Assembly (NCBI GenBank): GCA_021234155.1
Contig: JAJEKV010000032.1
Span: forward strand, 13,038,283 to 13,102,282
Direction: 5' to 3'
Source: Isoetes taiwanensis
Taxonomy: Eukaryota; Streptophyta; Lycopodiopsida; Isoetales; Isoetaceae
Length of the DNA: 64,000 bases
Notes under the pieces: generated by a model
Databases searched by the model: none
What the model was told of the DNA's origin: nothing
What the model saw: the letters and a program-made list of their open reading frames with translations, nothing else
Shown here: positions 34,830 to 45,069 of the stretch, piece after piece
Layout of the letters: each line of letters begins with the position of its first letter
Numbering within the stretch: position 1 is the first letter of the stretch
Position numbers and translations under genes: made by a program

Positions 34830-36127
34830 TGATGTTTGTCTACTCCGCCTTAATATGTGCGAAGTCAAGAGGATACCACTCTCCACCCCATGTAACACTA
34901 ACCTATTGACAAGCTAAACCCTTCTCTCATTAGTTTACAGGGGTTTCTTAACTAGAACAAATAATCATGCATTCCTATTGTTCCTTTACAAAAACAATGT
35001 TCAGAGAGACCTTAGGGAATGCAAGATTCTACCGGCTTGTCTTAGGCTACAAGGACCATATCGTCCCTGCTATACCTTAGCGAAATCCTTCGCTCAGCAA
35101 GACCTTACCAGCCATTCTAAGCATCTCTAGGCTTTACATAATAGGACAGGAGAACCATTTAGGAAGTTCTGTATATTTGTTACAGGGGTTTCTTTAAGGC
35201 AATCAAATATTGCCTTCCAGGTGAAGTTCAATTATTTGGTAGGAGTGAATCCTTTCAAATTCGTCTCCTATTTTAGCAGACCACCTCTGCCCTGGCACAG
35301 AACAACCTATCAATTCCATGGCTTACCAAATGCCTTCAAACTTCACCCACAGAGATCTTTACAAGTCGAAATGTCCTTGCAACCCAATCTGTCCACAGAA
35401 CTCTAGTTTTCCTTGCTTTAGTTCCGCCTGCGCCTCCTTCTGCACAGACTTCTGGCCTCCCCTTTTTCTGTTCTACCGCCTCCATCTCTTTTGATGGGAA
35501 CACTTGCCCTGCCAACGTGGCAATGCCACGTGGCATTATTGCAGCAGCCGGTTAAACTCCAAACAAATTCGGCAGGCCTCGGCTGCCCAAACAAAAAATC
35601 AAGGATGTATTAGATAGATAGATAGATAGTAGTTTTAACGTCACGCCACTAGGCAGCATCCAACTGGACATGTGACCACACACCACACTACATTGCTTGG
35701 TTGGGCCCTGCCCCCAACCACCTTACATTGCGTCTGTTGGGATTTGACCCCCAACAGTACCGAGTGTGATTCTGGGCGATCTAGACAGTCGTAGGTGGCA
35801 CCAACCCACTATTCCAGTGCTCACCCTTTTAAACCATGGTTATTTCAACCATTTAGGTATTTTTTAACCTTTAACTTAATATAATATAATATATTGCCGC
35901 GTTACCATTAATTGAAAGGAATGAATTCTTGATGGTCAAAGTTATTCACCATAACTACACAAACAAGGCAACCTAGTCCCCTAGTCTCTCAGGCCATGGT
36001 GCACCACTCCGACTTAGACTAGACTAGGCACTTATGTGACCACAAAATATTTATAGTCCATATACCATACAACATTCCGTTATGGCAAATATTAGCATGC
36101 ATGCAATGGCCTGCATTTATTTGGGCA
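34830..36127 (-). repeat. left (3') LTR of the gypsy element
   Basis: Starts TGATGTTTGTC and ends TTTGGGCA on the plus strand, so it is TG...CA on both strands. It matches 38639-39787 at roughly 90% but is longer because of a SINE insertion at 35608-35805. Confidence 0.85.
35608..35805 (-). mobile_element. SINE copy 3, inserted in the left LTR (minus)
   Basis: Absent from the right LTR, which reads straight from aaggat to ccaaccc. On the minus strand the body (GCAATGTAAGGTGG, TCACATGTCCAG) and end (GTGACGTTAAAAC) match SINE copy 1, and the tail is a CTAT repeat. The insertion post-dates the gypsy element. Confidence 0.8.
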
Positions 36128-36150
36128 TAAAAATACCCCCCCCCCCTCCC
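36128..36150 (-). promoter_or_regulatory. polypurine tract of the gypsy element
   Basis: On the minus strand GGGAGGGGGGGGGGG directly precedes the left LTR, the position of the plus-strand DNA primer in reverse transcription. Confidence 0.7.
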
Positions 36151-36166
36151 GGTGGGATTCTTGTCC

Positions 36167-38638
36167 TCAAAAATTGGCTCCAGACCATTGAGCCATAACA
36201 TCCGCATATTGAGTCATGAAACAACGACTCTCCCACGTCGCCTCTGAGACATGTCTACGTTTCCATTTCACTAGAAATTCCATCTGGTCTCTTTGGTGGA
36301 TCCACACTATCCGGGAATTCAATATTCTTTCAGGGGTAGGAATTCTATCCAACTCCACCATGTGTTCCTGGGAAGGCACAACATTCGCACCTTTTCTTAG
36401 AGCTGGTCGCAACCGGCTCACATGGAAAACTGGATGAATGTCTACATTTGGTGGAAGTTGCAACGTGAAGGCAACATCTTTATATTTCTTCAAAATCTTG
36501 TAAGGAGCACTATATCTTGGGGGGAGCTTTGGTTTCTTTCCTGCAAGCAATGGAAATATTGCTTTTATTTTCAGATTTGCAGGAAAGACCACACGAAAAT
36601 ATACCATCTGACCCTCATGCAGCTCGATCGGGGCCCTCGACAAATTGGCACATGCCCTTGCCCGATCCTGGGCCTATCTCATATGCAATTGACACAATCC
36701 AAGTGTCACATCCATGCCTTCAAGCATACTTATAGCAGCATCAGTTTTCAGCTATTTAAAACCAAGCGATACAGGTCCTCTGGGATTTCTTCCAAACATA
36801 GCCACAAACGGGCTAGTTTTGATGCTCTGCTGGAACCCATTATTGTAAGCAAACTCTACGATCGGCAAATAGTCCTCCCATCTGGATTGCTGAGTGGCCA
36901 CATAAGATCTCAGGATATCCTCCAAAATCTGATTCACTCTTTCAGTTTGTCCATCCGTTTCCAGATGATCTTTACTAGAGAACTGAAGAGTGCATTTTAA
37001 TGCAGAGAACAATTCCCGCCAGAAATTTCCAGTGAATTTCACATCTTGATCGCTTACAATAGCTTTCGATAATCCAAAAATAGGAAATACATGCTGCATA
37101 TAGGCCTTGGCCACCGCCAACTCATCAGCATTCTTTGTCAGAGGTATAAAGCGTGCATACTTCGTCAACCTATCCACAATGACAAGTATCTGAATATAGT
37201 GATGCATGATACGAGGCAATTTCACAATAAAATCCATAAAGATTTCACTCCACCTCTCCTCTGGCACAGGCAGAGGTTGCAATAGTCCTGGAGACTTGCC
37301 TCAACCTGCTTTAACCTGCTGATAAGTTTCACATACTTTCACATATTCCTGCGCATCTTCTTTCAAACTAGGCCAGTAAAATATTCTCTTGAGCAATTCA
37401 TAGGCATGCCTAGCATAAGGTGCATCATGAAATTTACTCAAAAACTGCTTACGCAAAGTGTCCATAGTAGGAACATAAATACGTCCCTTATGATACTAGA
37501 GTCCATCCTGGATATCCCAAGCATCAGGTAACTTGGATAGATGCTGCATACTCAAAATATAGGCATCCAAGTCATACACTTGCTTAATTTGTTGCACCAA
37601 AACAATTTCACATTGAACCATTACATTTACTTCCCGAACCCTAAAAAGAGCATCAGCAATAGGATTCTTTTTTCCGAGAAGATGTTCAACATGAAAATGA
37701 AATTGAGAAAGAAACCAACCACCTTGCTTGCCTTGGACTTACCTCAGCTTAGCTTTGCAGGAATTTCAACGGTTTATGATCAGTATAGACCACAAACTCA
37801 CATTTGTTGCGGAGATAATGTTTCCAGACTTTGAGCACATGAACCATTACCAGTAACTCCTGTTCATAGGCAATCTTGGCAAATTTCTAGACAAATCTGC
37901 GATAATAGCTGGCCAACCCCAAGAAACTACGCAACTCAGATACATTCTTTGGCATTGGCCAAGACTGAATTGCCTCCGTCTTCTTGGAATCCACAGCTAT
38001 CCCCTTTGCAGACACAAATGTGACCCAAATATTCCACACGTGCTTTTAGAAATTCACACTTTGACATCTTTGTATACAACTTATGCTGTCTGAGCAAAGT
38101 TATACAAAACGCAAATGATTCAAATGCTCATCTAAGGTTTTACCATAACACCAGGATATCATCTAAAAAATATATCTTGCAAAAACCTCATTCATCATTC
38201 TGGAAAAAGTAGCAGGAGCATTCATTAGTCCAAAAGGCATCACCAAGAATTCAAAATGACCAAAGGTGGTCCTGAAGGCAGTCTTATATACGTCCGACTC
38301 CTGCACCCTTATTTGGTCATAACCACTGCGCAAATCCAACTTATAAAAATACTTAGCTCCTGTTAATCGATCCATGATCTCATCAATCCTAGGCAAAGGA
38401 TACCTATTCTTGATCGTGATCTTATTCAAGGCACGATAATCAATGCACATCCGCATGGAACCGTCCACTTTCTGTATTAGAATGATAGGAGCACCATAAG
38501 GGGATTTGCTAGGTCTCACAAATCCTTTGGCTAACAACTCATGAACCTGCTTCTTTACCTCCTCTTGTTCCAATATGGACAATCTATAAGGGCTACGAAA
38601 CACATGTTTGGATCCAGGCTCTAAATCAATCTCATGTT
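36167..38638 (-). pseudogene. gypsy pol fragment: RT, RNase H, integrase, chromodomain
   Basis: Reading right to left, reverse transcriptase (38603-38163) shows [20 protein letters not shown] and [15 protein letters not shown] but breaks before the YVDD-type box. The RNase H end is visible only as FHVEHLLGKKNPIADAL near 37680. Integrase (37282-36752) shows MDFIVKLP, SDQDVKF and ETDGQTERVNQ, which cover the DDE residues. The C-terminus (36643-36167) has the IHPVFHVSRLRP segment and a chromodomain (EFLVKWKRRHVSEATWES). Chromodomains steer integration to particular chromatin. Stops and frame changes make this copy inactive. Confidence 0.88.
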
Positions 38639-39787
38639 TGATGTTCGTCTACTCCGCCTTAATATGTGCGGAGTCAAGTATCTTAAGGTTATCACTCTCC
38701 ACCCCATGTAACACTAACCTGTTCACAAGCATCTAGCGTTGTCCCATACCAACGCTAAACCCTTCTCTCATTTGTTTACAGGGGTTTCTTAACTAGGACA
38801 AGTAATCATGTGTCCCTATTGTTCCTTTACAAAAACAATGTTCAGAGAGACCTGAGGGAATGCAAGATTCTACCGGCTTGTCTTAGGCTGCAAGAACCAT
38901 ATTGTCAATGCTATGCCTTAGCGAAATCCTTCGCTTAGCAAGACCTTACCAGCAATTCTAAGCATCCTTAGGCTTTACACAATAGAACAGGAGAACCATT
39001 TAGGAAGTTCTGCATATTTGTTATAGGGTTTTTTTAAGGCAATCAAATATTGCCTTCCAGATGAAGTTCAATTATTTGGTAGGAGTAAACCCTTTTAAAT
39101 TCGTCGCCTATTATAGCAGACCACCTCTGCCCTGGCACAGGATAGCCTATCAATTCCATGGCTTACCAAATGCCTTCAAACTTCACTCGTAGAGATCTTT
39201 ACAAGTCGAAATGCCCTTGCAATCCAATCCGTCTACGAAACTCTGGTTTTCCTTGCTTTAGTTTCGCCTGCGCCTCCCTTCTGCGCAAACTTTCGGCCTC
39301 CCCTTTTTCTGTTCTGTCGCCTCCACCTCTTTTGATGGGAACACTTGCCCTGCCAATGTGGCAATGCCACGTGGCATTATTGCAATAGCCGGTTAAACCC
39401 CAAACAGATTCGACAGGCCTCGGCTGCCCAAACCAGAAATCAAGGATCCAACCCACTATTCCTGTGCTCACCCTTTTAAACCATGGTTATATCAACCATT
39501 TAGGTTTTTTTTTTCCTTTAACTTAATATAACATAATATATTTCCTTGTTACCATTTATTGAAAGGAATAAATTCCTGATGGTCAAAGTTGTTCACCATA
39601 ACCATACAAACAAGGCAACCCAGTCCCCTAGTCTCTCAGGCCATGGTGCACCACTCTGACTTAGACTAGACTAGAGGCTTATGCGACCACAAAATATTTA
39701 TAGTCCATATACAATACAACATTCCGTTATTGCAAATATTAGCATGCATGCAAAAAATAAAACAATGGTCTGCAATTTATTTGGGCA
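38639..39787 (-). repeat. right (5') LTR of the gypsy element
   Basis: Begins TGATGTTCGTC inside what should be coding sequence and ends TTTGGGCA. It lacks the SINE found in the left LTR. Confidence 0.85.
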
Positions 39788-42170
39788 TAACATTTGCTTG
39801 TCTATTGGACGTGTCAGAGAAGAAATTGGCCCGTCTGTGAGATCCATTGGTGGCATCCTTGACCCAAAAAGAAAACAAATTCCTGGCATACGCACCCGCT
39901 TTTGGATGCTTCCGGCAAAAGAAACAAGATGCTGCGCACGGAAGGTCGCCCTCCAGTTTCTTGAGGGTGAAGTGGCCTAAATCAAATCGTGAAGTCATGT
40001 TTTCACAATCTATATTAAATTAAAGTAGACCCCTACCATGTTCTTACAATTAGTTTGTAGGTCCCCTATATTCATGTAGAAGCCTGTCTACAAGTGCCTC
40101 TCGATTGAATTGTGTATGCAACTGAGTAGTTTATTTTTGTAGAAATGTCTGTACGTGTTTTATGTCTTGCAGGCTCTATCACAAACACTTCCCAGTACTC
40201 ACAATATTTTAAGCTACAGGTGTTCATCTATAACACCGTTGAACGAGTCACATATACAGAGAAAATGGTATAAAGCATTTTTATATTCCTTATATATCAG
40301 AGGAATGGAAACTCATTATAACTTTCTCGAATGCTCGTTTACATGATGGATTGACCTTGAGAATGGCTTCATAGCATACCCTAAGCTGGTGCACCCTTTT
40401 TTGAGCTGATGATTCCAGAATTCTAGCCTTTATACTGTAAAAGCACAATTTAAAAAACAAATAGCCCCGTAATCTGCTAAGAAATTCTGTGAATGAGATA
40501 CCTAAAATTCACATTATGAATTCACCTTAGAGGAAAAGAATCTCCAGATGCTTAATAACATATTTCAATTTCTTGTATGACTCTTTCAATGTCATCGTGG
40601 GCTGTAAGATGTGCAAAAGAAGAACCAAGTTGTTAGGAACACGTAAGAAATATTAAGAACATAAGAACTAAGAAAATCGATTAGGGATCTGCCTAGAGTT
40701 ACCACAAAATTGCACGCGTCAAATGGAACCTGACAACAAACAAATAACAACTGTCACGAAATAGCATTATCTGTGTGCTGATAAGAGAAGTAATGCTTCA
40801 GACGCTTTACTGCATTTGCATAAAAATCTAGTGCTTATGGCTACAAACAACGATCTTGTGCCTGTGCTTATGGCTATAAACAACGATTTGATGGTAGCCA
40901 TATGTGAAACAACGATCCTATATCTACCTAGGCCAATAACATCAAATTGTAAGCATTTAATCCTAGTTGAAGATCAACTGCATGTATGCCCCCTGAGCTG
41001 AAGTTTTCTCACTCTAAAATAAATAGCTATATTGCTTTCCAAATTTGTTGAAGCAGTATTTCCGACGACATTGCTTGAAGATTTTTTTTTTCTTTTTTTT
41101 TAAGTGGCAACTTATGCTCAACTTTAAAAAAAAATGAAATAAATAAGGCATGAGAATTAAAGGAAAAGATCTCTAATAGTTATACTGAACACATGTAGAA
41201 AAGGTAAGAAAGGGCAAGTATAGTTGCATGGCTATGGAATTTCTATAATCGATGGATCCTTATGTACCGAATGAGAAATCACTAACTAGTGAGGCTTAGC
41301 AAAACTTGCTAACAATTATTGAGAACTCATGTAAAATTGTGATAAAAAGGACAAGTAGTATGGCATGGACATGGAGTGTGCCTGGGGCAAGGTGAATAAC
41401 CAATAAAAATAATATCTTGCACAATGGAATTCACAGTTGTTAGTGTGATGGTTTGTTGAAAGGGTAAGTGTTGTAGAGCACATATAAATGATAAGATAGA
41501 TAGATAGATAGTATTTTTAGATAGATAGTGTTGTAGGAAAACTACTCTAACAGTTACAATTACAAAATTCATACAGAATAGGTTAAAAAGGGCAAATGAA
41601 GTTGCATTGTAAATGGAATTTCCATGTCCAGTGGTTAGGGATAAAATATATGGGACATCTTGAGCACCGTGAATAACCAGAAAATATATTTTCTTAGGCA
41701 TATTAACGAAATTAGGGTTGGAGACATCTGGCAGACCTAATATAAAATTTCGCATGCTGCAACAGTCTGTAGACGGCAAGCCATACAAGGTATAGATGCT
41801 ACACAATCTCTCTCATGCATGTATTTAGCTTATGGAAGTAATCAGGTAAGGACGAGATGTAGTAGTTTGCTTAAGGAATGTTCATCTTTGACCATGAGCT
41901 GCTTTTCCGTGAGATTTCATACATGTGTTCATACATTTGGCAGGGATCCAAAAAGGATTTGGAGTAGCTTCTTGCTCAAAATATTGCATTCTTGACCGGG
42001 CTAAGGGTTGGCACGTATCAGCATAGTCTTTTCCCACCCTTTTTTCCTTTATGAGGATTTTGACTCAGATGGTTATCCTTAACCGGCAGGCTTTCAGATC
42101 AGCGCAATCCTGGCCATTGATTGCTGCCCTGTGATAGGGCATAACAGGCAAGTGGAAACAGGGAAGAAGA
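39788..42170. other. intergenic, no gene recognised
   Basis: The segment 39830-39980 has an open frame on both strands but no domain I know. Three diverged repeats sharing gaataacca and ggcaagta-like blocks occur at about 41210, 41350 and 41590. A GATA run lies at 41491-41528. Confidence 0.45.
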
Positions 42171-42377
42171 GCAGCAGCGTTGCAACTTTGCCCTGGATTC
42201 AGCTTCGGGAGGATTTTTTGCCCTGGATTCAGCTTCGGATGCTGATAATCCAGGCTAGGACTTGATAACCGAGCTCTGGACTCTTGATAACCGATCTTTG
42301 GCCCTCCGAAGCTGTGATAACCGAGCTATGGAAGCTCAGATCCTAGGTATAGATGAGGCAGCTTGCCTGCCCGGTTA
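42171..42377. repeat. short direct repeats before the hairpin
   Basis: gccctggattcagcttcgg occurs twice at about 42189 and 42220. A gataaccgagct-like unit recurs at about 42262, 42285 and 42316. Confidence 0.65.
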
Positions 42378-42486
42378 AAGGGGATAAACACCCCTGCTCG
42401 CCCATTACCTCAGATAAATGGGCTCGCCCCTCCGGGCTCGCCCATTTATCTGAGGTAATGGGCTCTCAGGGGTGTTTATCCCCTTC
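42378..42486. repeat. long near-perfect hairpin (about 47-bp arms)
   Basis: The arm from AAGGGGATAAACACCCC (42378) pairs with GGGGTGTTTATCCCCTT (ending 42486), with about two mismatches over 47 bp. A loop of about 16 bases lies near 42425-42440. A transcript would fold into one long stem, like a foldback element or a small-RNA precursor. No flanking duplication is evident. Confidence 0.85.
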
Positions 42487-42860
42487 ATCACTGCTTGTGA
42501 AGAGGAGCATGACGAGCTCTTAGTTTTTGTAAAATACAGTGTTATTTTTCTGAGCTCAGCATGGCAAACCGGCAAAACCTTGTTAATTTTGGCGGCAATG
42601 AGATGGCGCCTATATATGGTGGATCATAGAAACAATAAGGGCAGTAGCAGTCTCAGAGTATAGCTGGAAAGAATGCATGTAAAAGCGCTTCAGTCCCTGA
42701 AATAACTCAAGTATATGCAGAATATAATACCGGCCATATGGAATTACAGATAATTTTATATAAGGTTGCTTTCTATAATCTACTTTGAGAAGATCAAGAT
42801 TGAAATACAGTTTTACAAATTATTCTTAGTAATTGGGATGAACAAATAAAGTGACAGGTT
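42487..42860. other. spacer, nothing recognised
   Basis: Only a short incidental ORF crosses from the hairpin. Confidence 0.4.
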
Positions 42861-43589
42861 TGTTAATGTGAGATTTGCAAATATTGCAAGTTATTCTAAG
42901 TTTTGCTTTGTAATTCTAACTGGTGCTAGTTTGAGTAAATTGTTGTTGCATAATGGTAATTTTTGTAAAATAAGAATGGTCAAACTACCACAATGGTTAT
43001 CCAAGTTAGGAAGTGAAGATAAAATTCATTAGATCATATTTTGGTTGAAGTTCCTAATGGTTATCTAGGTGATCCATGCATTGGTGAACTTTGCCTAGGT
43101 TTATTTAGAGAAACCTAGTTATTCAAATAAAACCCCTTATTAAGAAATTACAGGGGTCGAATGAAATAAAGGCAATTCAGCCGTGACTATCAAATAAAAT
43201 GGTAACAGTTAATAGCAAAATCTGATCGGTGTGGCCTAACCGATAGATTTCTAGTTATTTACTGATAATGGAGCACAAACCGATAGATTTCTAGTTATTT
43301 ACTGATAATGGAGCACGGGTCCGGTGTTCAGTGTGCCGGATCGTTAATACTTAAGGAGCATTTAAGGTTTGATCTAGATATACAATTGATAATGCTTGAT
43401 ACATTGTTTCTCTTGCTACAGTATTTCGATTACTTGAATAATATGAAGTATTGATTGAAAGAGTAAGTTGATAGTTTAAGAAATGAGACTAGAATTATAA
43501 AGTAAATTGTATATACTTTAGAAAACTATGGATATACATAACATTTCCTAGTAAATTATTAAGTTGTTCTAATCTTATTGCTTTCTACA
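42861..43589 (+). repeat. probable 5' LTR of a second copia element
   Basis: Starts TGTTAATG and ends TTTCTACA, three bases before a primer-binding site. It contains a 40-bp tandem duplication (43238-43277 and 43278-43317), a pattern common in LTR enhancers. No partner LTR is found, so the left edge is tentative. Confidence 0.5.
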
Positions 43590-43591
43590 TC

Positions 43592-43603
43592 TGGTATCAG
43601 AGC
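43592..43603 (+). promoter_or_regulatory. primer-binding site (initiator tRNA-Met)
   Basis: TGGTATCAGAGC sits just after the LTR and 17 bp before the gag start at 43620. Confidence 0.8.
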
Positions 43604-43619
43604 AAGATTAATATTACTA

Positions 43620-44960
43620 TGGCAACAAGATTGGGAGCTTTTTACTGAGTACAGTTGAAGTTTACAAAGGAGGTGCTGGTTTCCAAGTGTGGAAAGAGAA
43701 TATTGAAGAAATTTTGAAGGTTGAAGGGCTATGGGAAGTTCTTGAAGAGCAGGTTCCATATGTTATTCAAACAACTAGTAGGGGATGTACTTATGATTCT
43801 GCTGCAGCATCAGGTACAAATGTTGTTCCATAAGAGAGACAAGTTCAACAGGAGGAGCTGGAAGTTCAAGTGCATGGAGGCATGTCACCTAAAGAAATGT
43901 GGGCCTATATGTTGCAAACATACTAAGTGAAATCCTCCTCTCAGCTGGATGTCTTAGACAAGGAGCTCAGAGAATTGAGGTTTGGAGAAAAGGATGATGT
44001 AAACGAAGTATTTGAAAAGTTTAACAATATTATTGCAGATATGGAGGCTGCTGGAATAACAAACGAGTATCAGATAAATTGCATTGCCAAAGGTATTTTC
44101 TAAAAGTAAACAACTTGCTACACGAGTAAGAAATGTTGCTAAGAGTAGAAAAGAGGCAGAAAAGATGACTAAAACAGAACTAGAGCAGAATGTAGTGACT
44201 AACGATGAAATTGAAGAACAAACCGAAATCGTGTATACTTCAAATGGAAGAGGTCAAGGTATGAAGAGCAAGATTGGTCCTTATTTTATTTGTGACTCAT
44301 ATGGCCATCTGAAAGCAAACTGTCCTAAATCAAATAAGGGAATGAAATGCTTTAACTGTCAAGGTTTTGGACATTTAACAAATAACAGTTCCAGCCCAAG
44401 GAAGAACAAAACAGCTCCACAAGCAATGCTGGACATGGTAGGGGAACTAATACCAGAGGAGGAGCTCGTGGAGGGAGAGGCAAAGGTAGATCTGCAACAG
44501 TCAACTTGGCAATAGAAAAAGCTAAGAATGAAGAAGAAATTTCAGATGAAGATGCTGAGGTGAGCTATTCTAAGGCATTATCTGCTATTTATGATCATAA
44601 ATTAAAGGAAATTGATCTCTATGTGTTAGATAGTGGAGCTGAGAGAAGCGTGATTAAATCACCTTCCAAGCTCAAAGAAAAAATCTGCAAAGGCAGAAGT
44701 TTTATTCAAATGGGAGATGGAAATTTGCAGAAGGTGAAGCAGGCAAGGATCTTGGAATTATTTGATCTAAATGGCAATCCAGTTGTTCTTGAGAATGTAC
44801 CTTGTGTTCCAAATTTGGTTAAAAATCTTATTTCAGTCACTCAACTTGTAGATTTAGGTTATCATGTGAACTTTGAAAGGCATTATTGTAAAGTTATGAT
44901 GAAATTGTAAAGTTATGATGAACAATGAAGTTAAGTTCTTGGCTAAAAGATTTGGCATAA
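43620..44960 (+). pseudogene. copia gag-protease fragment
   Basis: Gag is readable as VEVYKGGAGFQVWKEN, then VNEVFEKFNNIIADMEAAGI near 44005. Two zinc-knuckle-like motifs follow. The first has tyrosine for its first cysteine (YFICDSYGHLKANC). The second has serine for its last cysteine (CFNCQGFGHLTNNS). The protease site is LYVLDSGAERSVI near 44625 with D-S-G intact, followed by LENVPCVPNLVKNLISV. Frame changes break the gag part. A 19-bp tandem duplication at 44885-44922 shifts the frame and gives the stop at 44908-44910. Integrase and reverse transcriptase are absent: the sequence passes into a LINE at about 44960. Confidence 0.8.
44885..44922 (+). repeat. 19-bp tandem duplication
   Basis: attgtaaagttatgatgaa occurs twice head to tail (44885-44903 and 44904-44922) inside the copia coding region. 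Confidence 0.95.
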
Positions 44961-45060
44961 TTATCAGCTTTAGAGGTCTCAGAAGCAGCTCTAGGAGGAT
45001 CAGTTGCAAAAAGTTTGGAATAACTTGAGGAGTAGAAGCTAAAGATCTCATCTGGCTTGT

Positions 45061-45069
45061 TAAGATTAG
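45061..45069 (+). repeat. 9-bp target-site duplication, left (MULE A)
   Basis: TTAAGATTA, identical to 47841-47849. Confidence 0.95.

Larger units (their letters stand above)
34830..39787 (-). mobile_element. Ty3/gypsy chromodomain element, internally deleted, both LTRs present
   Basis: Two direct repeats (34830-36127 and 38639-39787) bracket a 2.5-kb minus-strand pol fragment. The fragment holds reverse transcriptase, a degraded RNase H, integrase and a chromodomain. Gag, protease, the primer-binding site and the start of reverse transcriptase are missing: the right LTR joins reverse-transcriptase codons directly. No matching target duplication is seen outside the LTRs. Confidence 0.85.

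Noticed and set aside
39681-39998. Opposed ORFs of 99 and 73 codons just right of the gypsy LTR
   Set aside because: Both strands are open but neither shows a domain or splice context.
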